A stretch of DNA of 64,000 nucleotides from Rhynchopus sp. YZ270_cl-10 (Eukaryota; Euglenozoa; Diplonemea; Diplonemida; Diplonemidae), in the NCBI GenBank assembly GCA_964035575.1, contig OZ037927.1:186001-250000 (forward strand), in the 5' to 3' direction. The stretch's first letter is position 1. Every line of letters begins with the position of its first letter. Shown here piece by piece: positions 1 through 9,984 of the stretch. The notes under the pieces were generated by a model that searched no databases, was not told the origin of the DNA, and was given only the letters and a program-made list of their open reading frames with translations. The translations under genes were made by a program, and so were the position numbers.

Positions 1-3000
1 GGTGCCCCTGGTCCGTCAGCACGCGCACTGTCGCCTGGATTCCAAGGTTCTCCGCCGGGCCAAACGCATTGACTGCAGCCGCCACCTCTGCATCGCCGGA
101 GCTGGACGAAGTAGACGTATGGTGCATCCCTGTTGTGGCGTACGTCGTCGGCATGCCCTTCGGCGTGAACTGCTCCAGGTCTGGGGACATGCTGTTGGCG
201 AGGTCCATCAGGCCACCCGCCTGTGCATGCGCCTGGTTCGTAGAGTCCTGCATCTGTGTCTTGTGCTGCGCCATCAGCACTGCCGATTCGTACATCTGCT
301 TGTAGCTCCTCGCATCGTCCTCCATGCACGTGACCCAGCTCCTTGGCCCCGACCCTATGTCGTTCAGCGTTACATTTTCCCTGACAGGAACAAAACCACC
401 ATAGTGGAAGATCAACCCGTATGTGGCAATAATGTCGAACCAGTCACTCGAATCTCTCCCGTCGTGCTGGACCACCTGGCATCCATACACGTAGTCCGTT
501 GTCACACCGTGGCAGAAATCTGCGGGGAAGAGCGGAATGACGTCAGTCGGCTCGACCTTCTTCAAGTGCCCGTCATGGATCCCTGTGAAGTACTCGTTCC
601 GCACCTTGCGGTCGAACGCTGGCGACAGCCTCGCTTGGTACTCGGGTGTGTGCATCGCACGCTCCAGCTCGATGTATTTGTGGTGGTGTGGGTGGTCCTC
701 CATCCTTTGCCGGAACGCATGCGGCTCAGTGTCAAGGTCTGCAATCGCCTCAGAGAAATCGTAGAAAATCGAGCGCAATATATTCTTCTCTAGTCGGTCG
801 TTCCTGCAGTCCTCACGCTGTGCGGGTGTGTCGTACACTGCAGGCTTCGACGACCCAAACAGCCCGCCAAAGAAGTTCACAACCGTAGTCACCCCCTTCA
901 CAATACCCTTCCCCATAACGAGGGCAGCATGGCCCACAGCGTTCCCCCCCTGCTTCAGGTTCTCCACTAGTGCTGGAAAGTCAAATGAGAATCTCAGATT
1001 AAATCCACCCCCTCGAGAGGCAGTGGCCGTGCACGCCACGTCCATCACAGGTGTCTTCGCTGTCGCTGTGAACGCAACCTTCTGCTCACTCACCGCCACC
1101 GACACCGACACACGCGCGAAGTACATAAACGACACGTCCGCCTTCAGGTGCACCTCCCTCTCCGCCAGTTCGCTCGCCACCACCACATTGTCAATGGACA
1201 CCACCCCGACCCGGAAGTCGCTGATGGCAACCCTGGCAGACCCTCCCTCAAACGGGATGGACACATCGACACGTGGCTTCACGAAGCCAAAGAAGTTCAT
1301 CTCTGTTGCGATATCAATCCCGTGCGAGTCAATCGTCCCATCGACCGCAGCACTGAGCGACAGCACCGGCACAGCCAGGCTGCCCTTCAGCTTGAAGCTG
1401 GGCGCGTCCGTCACCTCGAACATCGCATCCTTGATCTTGAAGATCCCAAGCAGCGTCACATCCTGCAGCACTGTCTTCAGGTAGAACCTTGACGCGCCCA
1501 CCTCAATGTCGAGACCAAGCTTCAGGCCAAAGAAGTAGTTGATCTGCCCCCTCACCCGCAAGCCCTCTGATGCTTGGTAGCGCACCAGTGCAAAGCACTC
1601 CTCGTTGTTCTGGTCCGGACACACCAGCCCAGGCTTCTCGAGGTACTGGATGCCAAGGTCACGCAGGACAGACGGCATCGGGAGAGACTGCAGTGCTGTG
1701 ATCCAGTCCCCAGCCACATCCCACATCTCCCCCAGCGTCAGCGAGTTGATCTTCAGCTCCACAAGGTTGTTCTGCGGTGCAGACGTGTAGATCTCCAGTC
1801 GCCCCTCAGCACGGATGCACCGTGTGCTTGTCGCCACCGCACAGTTGTCCATGGTCCCAAGCTCAAGCTTCCCCGCCAGCTTCACCTCGTCCACACGACG
1901 TGTCCGCAGCTCCACCTTGATGGCCACCAGCACGTCCGCAACATGCAGAATCGGCACCCCAAACAGCTTCGTCAGCTTCCCCTGCATCTCCAGCGACCCA
2001 GCAAGCAGCACATCCTGTCCACTCATCTCAATCCCAAGCTCCCCGATGATGTACACAATCTGCTTCTGTGCCTGCGGCTTGCTGCAGTCGTGGATGCAGA
2101 TCATCAGCGGCAGGCGTGCCTTCACCCCCACAGCATCGTCCACCCAACCAGCACTGATCTCAAGCCCCGTCCCCTCTTTGCTGCGCATCGCAAAGTTGCT
2201 GTCCTCGCTGTCCGCCTCCCACCGCAGCACCCCCAGCACCGACACCTTCTTGTTGTTGTCCAGCGACCCCTCAAGCGCCAGCGTCGCGTCACCACCAAAC
2301 AGCGGCACACTCATCGGTGTCGTCGTCGCCACAGACACTACCACCCCGCCGTTCTCGACCTGCACAGACACTACCGCACCCGACAAACCAAGGTCACCCA
2401 GTCCGGGGAACACATCAGGGAAGGTGTCCCCTGTGATTGCGGCGTACATCCCTGCCAGCGTCATGTGTGCCACGTGTCCAGACACGCCCATGGAGAACGT
2501 GGCAGGTGGCGGTGTCGTTGTCTTCGCCAGGGTTGCCTGCAGGTTGCTCAGTGTCGGTGTGTCGGCACCACTGCCACCACGTGCAGGTGTGTACAGTGCA
2601 CCCACAAGGTCGCGCACCTTGACAGCACCGTCCACGCCGCCTGCCAGCGAGTACCCCTCCTTCGCGTACTCCCCAGAGATCGTCAGCGTCACTGTGTCCG
2701 TCACCTTCAGTTCCCCTGCCGCAGTCAGCGACACGCCACCCCCGCCACGTCGCAGCGTCACCGACAGCGCCAGCGTGTCCACAGTCAGCTCCCCAATCCC
2801 CACGTTCGCTGTCGTCCCAACAAAGCTGATCTCCTCAGGTGTGATGGTGATGACCAGGTCCACCGCAACCCCCTCCAGCGTCGCAGCACCGTGCACAGTC
2901 ACCCCCTTCGTGCAGCGTGCGTCCGCCTCGAACGTGCACACAGACAGCTCCAGCGTCGTCAGCGTCAGGTCCGGCATGTCGCTCGGCACTGTGAACACGC

Positions 3001-6000
3001 TCCCGCCAGTCAGCTCAGCACCAAGCGCCACAATGTCCTCAAGCGTGACGTCGCTGATCCCTGCCTGCAGGAACACACTCCCGGCCTCGTACTCACCCGC
3101 AACCCACAGCGTCACAGAGGACAAGGCCAACGATGCCGACAGCTGCACCACAGCAGGCACACCGCCCCCAAGCGAGAACTCCAGGTGCGCACTCTTCAGC
3201 ACAATTGTGTCTGTCACTGCAAAGTCCGTAACAGTCGCCGCAAAGCTGAAGCGGCTGCGGTCCATCGACGCATGCACTGCCACCGCTGCACCCCCCGGTG
3301 TCGCTGCTGTCCCCCACAGGTGCACACCCGACGCACACGACGCACCGCTTGCGAACACATGCCCGTCAGGTGAAGTGCACACCGACATCCCGAGCGACGT
3401 GATCGTCATGTCCGGCATCTCAGCAGGGATGTCCAGCCCCGTGGCAGTGTTCACCTGCTCACCGAACCACGCACCCACTTCTGCCAGTTGCAGGTCGCAC
3501 GTTGCCTCGCCACGCAGTGCGACGCCGTCTGTGGTGGAGTATGCCCCTGCCAGCTCCAAGCTGCACAGATCCAGAGACACCTGCATCTGTGCCTCTGTGA
3601 AAGGGAGGTCGAATGACATCTCCGCCTTCGTCACCGTCACGTCAATACCGAAGGGGTGCACCCAGTGCCCAACCTGCACACCAAAGGAGCCACTGCCCTT
3701 ACCGTGTAGCATGCCGTTCACACCCAACGCCACCTCGTCCTCCTGCGCTGTGCCCCACCGCAGCATCCCCTGTGCCGTGAACGAGGGAGTCACGTCCTTC
3801 GTCGTGCCTGCTGTGAACACACCGACACCCACCCACATGTTCTCAAGGAGAAGCGTCACGCCGCCGGCAGAGAACAACGTCAGCGGTCTCGCCAGCGGCA
3901 CGGGTGCACGGAACCGCAGGTACGTGTCGAAGTTGAGCCCTTCGAGGCTGTACCACCCCGCCACAGGCGTGGTCACGTCCACTGCACTCAGGAACTGCGA
4001 CCCCACATGCGACGCCAGCCCAGGCACAAAGGCAAACGAGTCCGCAAGCCCTGCCGTGCACGACATGTACACCTCGGTCGTGCCCTCAGCGTCACGCATC
4101 ACCAGCAGACGCTGCTCCGAGAACGTCAGCCCAGGCAGCACAGGCAGGAGCGACTCTGTCCCCTGTGCACGGAACACCGCAAAGTAGTGCTCGTCCCCAG
4201 GCACCACCAGCGCGTGCATTGTCAGCGCCACGTCCCCCGTCGCCAGCGTCGCCACAGCAGCGCCAGTGTACGCCTCCACCGCAGGCACTGCGAACGTTGC
4301 GTCCATGTCCAGGAATAGCAGCGCCATCGTTGCGTACTCTGCAGCAAAGTCGGCCCTGGCCACAGCGGACAGCGGCGTCAGCGACTTCAGCCCCAGCGCA
4401 GCCTGCAGCGTTACCTCTGTTGACAGCACAGCGGCAGCACGTGAGGTCATGAGGTCGGGAGGAGGCACCTGCCCCGCTTTCTTCCGTCGCTTAGCATCTG
4501 GGGAAGAGGGCGTGACCTCCTTTCCTACCGGACTGCTGGGCGGCATCGTAGGGGGTTCTGCAAGCAGGTCGTACACATGCTGGAAGTAGTTGTACACAAA
4601 GACGTTCAGCATGACAGCGGGGCGCAGGGTTCCCATCAAATCAAACGTGTGCTGCGCAATGTACTCATGAGGCTTGGCGTCCACGGAGGAGTAGATTGTG
4701 TACTTCAGCTCCTTCGGGGCAAATAGCTTGTCTCCTTCCGTCACAGATGTGTTGAGGACTCTTTTTTCCCCAATCTTTTTTTTGTAGCGTTTTGAGAGAA
4801 GCGTTTCGAAGGTGATCATATGCGAGTTGGTATGGTACGTCCCGAGCATCAGGTTCTTCGCATTGTCGGCTGGTCTCCCAGCAAGACTGTGCCCGACACG
4901 ATGCAGCCATTCGTAGCGCTGCTTCAATGGCTTTTTAGTAGTGCAAGCTGTAGCCACGTCGTTGGCTGATTTACCGCCCATAATCTTGGAAGTGGACAGC
5001 CTGGAAGCACCCTTCTTCCCGTTGAGATGCCGACCGAGATGTTTAGCATAAGCTTCACGATTTTCCTTTGCCTCACTTGAGAGGGCAGCACCCTTGACGC
5101 GGGACTCAACAATGTCAGAAGTACGTTTACATTTCGCAGTCGAAAAGTCCATTGTATCACTACCCTGTTCGTCTTTGAATGGATGCTGTCCGTACTTATC
5201 TGTGACACCACGCATCTGGTAAATGTCAAAAGCTGCAGCACTGAAGACACGGACCAATCCTTGTGGCTTTGCACTAGCGTAGTTTACGAGTGCTTCGCCT
5301 TTCTTGAACCTGCCGTCCGTCTCCTCCCTACGCATCTTCGCCAAAACGTCTTTCTGCTCATCCTCGCCTATCTTGAACCATACCGTGATCTCCGCGTCTG
5401 TTGCAAAACGGCCAAAAGGGTTGTACGAACCTGAGACCTGACGTTCGGGGACTTCCTGGGTAAACTCTTTTACTGCCGCGTTGTAGTCTCCAGTATAGGC
5501 TGCCAGGGTGTACGTCTTGGCCCCATTTCCTCTCACGGAACCAATGTATGGAATATCGAACGCGTCGTCCTCCTTCCAGAACTGAAGCGGTGGGGTGGGT
5601 GGGAAGGTTTTGGACAGGCTCTTAATTGTGCTCACGTCTGCATCCGACAGCTCCTCCGTGGAAGTGTCCAGGAGCTCCGTCGCTTTAGCGAGGGCTTGGA
5701 GCGAAATCAGCGTGGTCTTAGTTTTGAGGTAGATGTTCTCTTTACTGACTGTCTTAAAGGCAGGAGTCAGGATGCGGTCAGGTTCGTCCGTCGTAATCAT
5801 CTGTCTGAAGTCGTAGTACGTAGGTGCTTCCAGCGGCACAGTCACCTCGTTCTTTACCTTTCCATCTTCGTCTACATCATACGTCACCAACAGCCTACGT
5901 GTCGCAGTGCGATTCTCCCCAGCCTTGAACTTAATGTTTAATCCGTCCTTGCCAAGGTGCTTCAGTAACGAAAATTTCATCAAATTATTTGGGAATTGGA

Positions 6001-6643
6001 TCGTGATCGCTCTGATCACATCTTTACCAACCAGAACAACCGAGGTGCTGATTTTATTAGTCTTCTTTAATTCGACTGATGTCTTGCCCAGCGTCAGTGT
6101 GTCGCCAGGTTTGCGTCTTAATAAAGCTATCGTCACTTCCCCTGCTCGTGGGATTATTAGATTGAGAACCGACTTCATTTTGCTGAGTTCAGCCACCCCA
6201 TTCTCGTAGTACGTGGTCTCAGAAGGTACAACTCTTGTTGCGGCGAGATTGCTGATTGATTCGATGCACTCGCTCACCCCATCCAGGGCCAAGTCAGCCT
6301 CATTTTGCTCGACAGAACCTAATCTCATGGACTCAGGGTGCACGCACCACCCGATCGTGGACGGCTCTTCGTAGCATGTCGTCTTCTTCAATTGGATGTT
6401 CTGTGGTGTTACCGTCTTGGTTATTGGATCTGTAACGACGAGACCTTCTAAAGGTGCTTTCGATTCACTGCACACATGCGTACATTTATTAATGCGCCAC
6501 TTGCAGGCCCGCACGCCCGAGCCCATGATCTTTTCTACCTCGCAGTCACTCTTTCTCGTATAAGAGGGACACCCACCCTGAGGTAATGTGCGTTCATAGC
6601 AATCAACTATTGCCAGCGAAAGGCAGGCCAGAAGCGACAACAT
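1..6643 (-). CDS. Giant secreted protein, N-terminal 2214 residues (3' end beyond window)
   Basis: One uninterrupted frame runs from an ATG at 6643, just after an in-frame TGA, to the left edge. I checked the phase at the start, near residue 620 and at the edge. It opens with a signal peptide (MLSLLACLSLAIVDC), so the product should enter the secretory pathway. Residues 16-110 are Cys-rich. Residues about 555-620 contain EWLHRVGHSLAG followed by NAKNLMLGTYHTN, a spacing that recalls His-Me-finger nucleases; this is only a resemblance. Residues about 1000-1900 are beta-rich, low in aromatics, and carry loosely repeated units of roughly 150 residues with paired Cys (for example near 1086-1110 and 1233-1254). 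After about residue 1950 the sequence becomes more polar. I recognise no family over the full length, and there is no membrane segment in the visible part. Open frames on the plus strand here are shadows of this gene. Confidence 0.85.
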   Translation of the reverse strand, partial: MLSLLACLSLAIVDCYERTLPQGGCPSYTRKSDCEVEKIMGSGVRACKWRINKCTHVCSESKAPLEGLVVTDPITKTVTPQNIQLKKTTCYEEPSTIGWCVHPESMRLGSVEQNEADLALDGVSECIESISNLAATRVVPSETTYYENGVAELSKMKSVLNLIIPRAGEVTIALLRRKPGDTLTLGKTSVELKKTNKISTSVVLVGKDVIRAITIQFPNNLMKFSLLKHLGKDGLNIKFKAGENRTATRRLLVTYDVDEDGKVKNEVTVPLEAPTYYDFRQMITTDEPDRILTPAFKTVSKENIYLKTKTTLISLQALAKATELLDTSTEELSDADVSTIKSLSKTFPPTPPLQFWKEDDAFDIPYIGSVRGNGAKTYTLAAYTGDYNAAVKEFTQEVPERQVSGSYNPFGRFATDAEITVWFKIGEDEQKDVLAKMRREETDGRFKKGEALVNYASAKPQGLVRVFSAAAFDIYQMRGVTDKYGQHPFKDEQGSDTMDFSTAKCKRTSDIVESRVKGAALSSEAKENREAYAKHLGRHLNGKKGASRLSTSKIMGGKSANDVATACTTKKPLKQRYEWLHRVGHSLAGRPADNAKNLMLGTYHTNSHMITFETLLSKRYKKKIGEKRVLNTSVTEGDKLFAPKELKYTIYSSVDAKPHEYIAQHTFDLMGTLRPAVMLNVFVYNYFQHVYDLLAEPPTMPPSSPVGKEVTPSSPDAKRRKKAGQVPPPDLMTSRAAAVLSTEVTLQAALGLKSLTPLSAVARADFAAEYATMALLFLDMDATFAVPAVEAYTGAAVATLATGDVALTMHALVVPGDEHYFAVFRAQGTESLLPVLPGLTFSEQRLLVMRDAEGTTEVYMSCTAGLADSFAFVPGLASHVGSQFLSAVDVTTPVAGWYSLEGLNFDTYLRFRAPVPLARPLTLFSAGGVTLLLENMWVGVGVFTAGTTKDVTPSFTAQGMLRWGTAQEDEVALGVNGMLHGKGSGSFGVQVGHWVHPFGIDVTVTKAEMSFDLPFTEAQMQVSLDLCSLELAGAYSTTDGVALRGEATCDLQLAEVGAWFGEQVNTATGLDIPAEMPDMTITSLGMSVCTSPDGHVFASGASCASGVHLWGTAATPGGAAVAVHASMDRSRFSFAATVTDFAVTDTIVLKSAHLEFSLGGGVPAVVQLSASLALSSVTLWVAGEYEAGSVFLQAGISDVTLEDIVALGAELTGGSVFTVPSDMPDLTLTTLELSVCTFEADARCTKGVTVHGAATLEGVAVDLVITITPEEISFVGTTANVGIGELTVDTLALSVTLRRGGGGVSLTAAGELKVTDTVTLTISGEYAKEGYSLAGGVDGAVKVRDLVGALYTPARGGSGADTPTLSNLQATLAKTTTPPPATFSMGVSGHVAHMTLAGMYAAITGDTFPDVFPGLGDLGLSGAVVSVQVENGGVVVSVATTTPMSVPLFGGDATLALEGSLDNNKKVSVLGVLRWEADSEDSNFAMRSKEGTGLEISAGWVDDAVGVKARLPLMICIHDCSKPQAQKQIVYIIGELGIEMSGQDVLLAGSLEMQGKLTKLFGVPILHVADVLVAIKVELRTRRVDEVKLAGKLELGTMDNCAVATSTRCIRAEGRLEIYTSAPQNNLVELKINSLTLGEMWDVAGDWITALQSLPMPSVLRDLGIQYLEKPGLVCPDQNNEECFALVRYQASEGLRVRGQINYFFGLKLGLDIEVGASRFYLKTVLQDVTLLGIFKIKDAMFEVTDAPSFKLKGSLAVPVLSLSAAVDGTIDSHGIDIATEMNFFGFVKPRVDVSIPFEGGSARVAISDFRVGVVSIDNVVVASELAEREVHLKADVSFMYFARVSVSVAVSEQKVAFTATAKTPVMDVACTATASRGGGFNLRFSFDFPALVENLKQGGNAVGHAALVMGKGIVKGVTTVVNFFGGLFGSSKPAVYDTPAQREDCRNDRLEKNILRSIFYDFSEAIADLDTEPHAFRQRMEDHPHHHKYIELERAMHTPEYQARLSPAFDRKVRNEYFTGIHDGHLKKVEPTDVIPLFPADFCHGVTTDYVYGCQVVQHDGRDSSDWFDIIATYGLIFHYGGFVPVRENVTLNDIGSGPRSWVTCMEDDARSYKQMYESAVLMAQHKTQMQDSTNQAHAQAGGLMDLANSMSPDLEQFTPKGMPTTYATTGMHHTSTSSSSGDAEVAAAVNAFGPAENLGIQATVRVLTDQGH

Positions 6644-7234
6644 GAGCGCAGAGACGCTCTTGGCGTGTCTTCTCTTTGTCCCTCAAAGTGTGTCAATAAA
6701 ATGTAGAATATGTGTGATCTGTGTGGTGTGGGTTTATTGAGTGGTACATGACACAGACACGAGACTATCGCAATCCTCGTCGTCATCAGTCACCTTGCTG
6801 CGGCAGCAGCTTCTCCAAACGCAGACCCGAGAGCAGACGATTCGTAGAGAACGAAGGTTTTTGAAAGCGAGGCTTGCAGCTTCCTTGCATGCAGGGGAGG
6901 CACGCTTCGCATGCTACTCAGGGCGTCGCGGATTGGGGAGGTGGTGACAATGGATGAGGTGTTACAGAGCAAGCATGATAGCATTACCAAAAAAAAATGA
7001 ATTTCTTTTTGTTTTTGTGGAGAGTAAACCTTTTGAAAGCAAAGACAATGAGTGTGCCGCAAAGACACATATATTTATAAGAAAAAGTGGAATAAGTAAT
7101 ACAAAAATCACAAAAGTCTTTTTTTTGACTTCACACGGACACAGTTGTGTGAAGCGCACTCGAACATAATACTGGTTACCTCTTCTTTGTTTGGTACAGT
7201 TGTTAACGTTGTGTTGCAAGCATCAGTCTGCTCT
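6644..7234. other. Intergenic region between giant gene and cathepsin B
   Basis: About 590 bases of AT-richer DNA. It contains the giant gene's upstream region and, on the minus strand, the 3' untranslated region of the cathepsin B gene. In minus-strand sense, CCCACACCACACAG lies about 80 bases before the giant gene's ATG and could be a splice acceptor. No other gene is seen. Confidence 0.5.
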
Positions 7235-8227
7235 TCAGAAGTCGATGGCAGAGATGGAGGCCTCAATGCCACACTCGTTCACACCACGTGCGATCTTGAA
7301 GAAGCCACCGTCTCCCCACATCTCGTTCCAGGAGTTCTTCACGGTCCAGTACTTCTGGCCGGCCTCAACACCGTAGCCCACAATCTCGACGGCGTGTCCA
7401 CCAAGGTAGGATCCGGTGGTGTGCTTGTACACTCCGCTCTTGTAGGTGGGGAAGTCGGAGTACACCTGGAAGGCCGCAGACAGAGGTCCCGACTGGAGGG
7501 CCGTCACGATGTCCTCCTCTCCAGACACGGAGTAGGCCTTGGCACCCTTCACCTTGTCGGCCTCGTACTGGCCACCGTAGTTCGGGGAGCACGACTCGCT
7601 GCACGACGGGGTCGGGTACTCAGAGGTGGGGCAGGCAGGGTACTTCGAGGTGGCGGGCACGTGGTGTGCGCAGGGCGCAAGGGTGTAGGGGCGGCAAGAG
7701 GTCTTGTCCTGGTAGTCTCCTCCGGTCACAACTCCGGTCTTGGTCATCCACTCAAGGGCAGCTCCCGGCTGTCCTCCGTTGCATCCCATGGAGAACCCAC
7801 ACGCGAATCCATGGCAGCACGAGGCAGTGTCCTCAGTGCTCATCAGCTTGTCAATTCCCTGGTGGATGCAACGACGGTCCTCAAAGGTCTCGGTGGACCC
7901 AAACGCCCAGCACGATCCACACGACGACTGGTCACGCACGTGGGAGATCACGCTGCAGTTCTTCCACTGGGTGCGTGCGTCGAAGTCGGTGGGGTTGGCC
8001 GAGAGCGGCTTGCGCTCGATGTTGCCCGCCGGGAGGTGGACGTACTTGGGGTGGTCCCTCAGCCATGCGCCGCAGAGGGTCCTGACCTCGTCAGTGCCGT
8101 TGAAGCGGGTCGGGCGCTCGGCCTTCCACCCGCTCTGCACGCTGTTGACCTTCTGGGCGATGGTCTCGAACTCCTCAGCAGAGACTGTGGTGGCCGCAAG
8201 GGCCATCAGCATCATACCGCGCTGCAT
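7235..8227 (-). CDS. Cathepsin B-like cysteine protease
   Basis: A 330-residue papain-family (C1A) peptidase of normal cathepsin B length in a single exon. It has a signal peptide (about residues 1-17), a short propeptide (about 18-80) and a mature enzyme. The active site is complete: oxyanion Gln100, catalytic Cys106 in SSCGSCWAFG, His278 in GGHAVEIVG and Asn298 in KNSWN. The occluding loop that gives cathepsin B its dipeptidyl-carboxypeptidase activity is present (CRPYTLAPCAHHV, with the His188-His189 pair). The many Cys residues fit the family's disulfides. It probably acts in lysosomes or food vacuoles, or is secreted. In minus-strand sense CCACACCACACCACAG lies about 19 bases before the ATG and looks like a splice acceptor. 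The upstream region is duplicated further out (8876-9110). Confidence 0.96.
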   Translation of the reverse strand: MQRGMMLMALAATTVSAEEFETIAQKVNSVQSGWKAERPTRFNGTDEVRTLCGAWLRDHPKYVHLPAGNIERKPLSANPTDFDARTQWKNCSVISHVRDQSSCGSCWAFGSTETFEDRRCIHQGIDKLMSTEDTASCCHGFACGFSMGCNGGQPGAALEWMTKTGVVTGGDYQDKTSCRPYTLAPCAHHVPATSKYPACPTSEYPTPSCSESCSPNYGGQYEADKVKGAKAYSVSGEEDIVTALQSGPLSAAFQVYSDFPTYKSGVYKHTTGSYLGGHAVEIVGYGVEAGQKYWTVKNSWNEMWGDGGFFKIARGVNECGIEASISAIDF

Positions 8228-8250
8228 GGTTGTGTGGATGAGTCTGTGGT

Positions 8251-8480
8251 GTGGTGTGGATTTTGTATAATGACTACTTTAGTGTGCGCAACCCCTAGAA
8301 ACGAACTACAGCCCACAATGTGTGTGGTGCTTTATCACAATACAGATAGACAATGAGTGAACGTACGATGTACGCTGTGTGTTGGGTTATAGAAGACGAG
8401 AGGGTAAAAGGGTACCATTTTGAGTTTCGACATCTTGAAGAAAGGGGAGGGGGAAGGAATGGGATGGGTGTGGCGAAGGA
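8251..8480. repeat. Cathepsin B upstream region, first copy of a direct repeat
   Basis: About 220 bases directly upstream of the cathepsin B gene recur in the same orientation at 8876-9110. They share a GTGTGGATTTT start, a long identical core around TACGATGTACGCTGTGTG, and the ending GGGGAGGGGGAAGGAATGGG. By eye identity is about 90 percent. This copy may carry the gene's promoter. Confidence 0.8.
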
Positions 8481-8483
8481 GGC

Positions 8484-8892
8484 CGCCAAGGCTACGTTGG
8501 AGGCAGCTAACGACGAGAACGGAGCGGCAAGAACACCATGAACGCCTGCAACGCATGGAGCACGCCTTCAGCGATTGCGAGAAGCAGCGTGCGACCCTGA
8601 CAGCCAGCGTCGAGACACAGGGAAGAAGGTGTTACTCCTCCAACAAGCGGCGGATAAAGCGGTTACGACGGCAGACGTGCTAACGGAGGCGTACACACCT
8701 GTACACCGCTTAGCAGAAGAAGCGTCGGCGGAGGCTTCTGCCGCGAAGCTGCAAGCGGCGCAGGCCGCCCGCACGGCAGCGCTGAAAGAAAGACTAGACT
8801 CCCTGCACGCAAGAACGCAAGAGATAAGGCAGACTGCCGCCTCAGACCTCGCCACTCTGAGGAGGCAGGCGACGGTGGTGTGGATTTTATAA
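8484..8892 (+). pseudogene. Coiled-coil gene fragment between the direct repeats
   Basis: The fragment lies exactly between the two copies of the cathepsin B upstream repeat. Two overlapping plus-strand frames read as one alanine- and glutamate-rich coiled coil: the first gives EHHERLQRMEHAFSDCEKQR, the second continues from about 8630 as KKVLLLQQAADKAVTTAD and on to 8892. A single frame change joins them, so this is a broken fragment rather than a working gene. There is no clear start, and the end abuts the second repeat copy. The parent gene is not in the window. Confidence 0.55.
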
Positions 8893-9110
8893 TAATGATA
8901 ACTCATTTAGTATGGGTGAGGTCACCCCAACCCGAACAGAAACGAACTATAGCCCACAATGTGTGTGGTGCTTTATCTCACAATACAGATAGACAATGGG
9001 TGAACGTACGATGTACGCTGTGTGTTGGGCTATAGAAGAAAAGAGGGTAAAAGGGTACCATTTTGAGTTTTTCACGTCTTGAACAAAGGGGAGGGGGAAG
9101 GAATGGGGGA
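8876..9110. repeat. Second copy of the cathepsin B upstream repeat
   Basis: A slightly diverged copy of 8251-8480 in the same orientation, including the shared hexamer-rich core and the purine-rich end. It lacks a protease gene next to it; the coiled-coil fragment takes that place. Confidence 0.8.
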
Positions 9111-9984
9111 AGCGTACAAAAGCGTGCATTTCTAAAAACAAACAAAATAAACTGACTTCACTGAATCAGGAATGCTAAAAATAGAAAGTGTAAAGTGCAC
9201 ACATCTTTATGGACGCGGACACTGGAAGAAAAAAACTCTTGTTTTTTTTGTGAAAAGGTATTAGATTCATATACTTTTCATGAAAGAAAAGGTAAAAATG
9301 TATGAATTAATTTTTTGAAATAATACATTTGAACACCTACCTCACCTTGCGGAAAACAAATGCCATCATTAGTGTGTTCCGGGGTATCGAAAAATACCGG
9401 AACACACCACCATGTGTGTATAAGAAGCGTATTTTCGTTGAAGACAAAATAGGATTTGTCGTGAGGCCGACGACCCCAAAAATATAGCAGAAAATAGCAG
9501 AAAGTAACACAAAAATAGCAACCTCCCTTCAGCCACACCTATTTGACTTCAGGACAATGCAAATGAATGAAAATAGAAAGTGTAAAGTGCACACATCTCT
9601 CTGGACGCGGACACTGGAAAGAAAGAATAAGTTGAAAAAGTTTAAAATCGCAAAAACGCTTCACGTCGTCTGCATCAGCGGACAAACTGAAAAAGTGTGC
9701 AAGTAGTTATTGATAGCTTTGTTCCACCGTAACACGAGAATGAAACACAAAACTGGTGTAAAGACAAAGCTGTAGGCTGTGGATGGCTACATTGGCACAA
9801 AAAACAAAAGAAGAGAATTTGAAACGGAAAAGGCTTTCGCTGGGCCCTTTCGCGCCTTTGTGGAGAGGGGACTAAAAAGGGGAAGGAAATCTAATTGAGA
9901 CTGTGTTTTATTTTTGATACATTATTGGAGTAGGTGCAGTTGCCTCGGTTGTGCAATTAGTGGGTACTTTAGAAGAAAAAACAA
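9111..9984. other. Non-coding region with two short repeat copies
   Basis: No gene seen. A block of about 47 bases built around AAAGTGTAAAGTGCACACAT and GGACGCGGACACTGGAA occurs at 9180-9230 and again at 9570-9620. A short repeat with TTGGAGTAGGTGCAGTTGCC at about 9923-9965 recurs in diverged form at 26873-26950 and 55400-55460. Confidence 0.6.

Noticed and set aside
2-4187. Long plus-strand open frames (up to about 790 codons)
   Set aside because: They lie opposite the giant minus-strand gene; their composition is that of an antisense reading, and the minus frame has a signal peptide and regular protein character.
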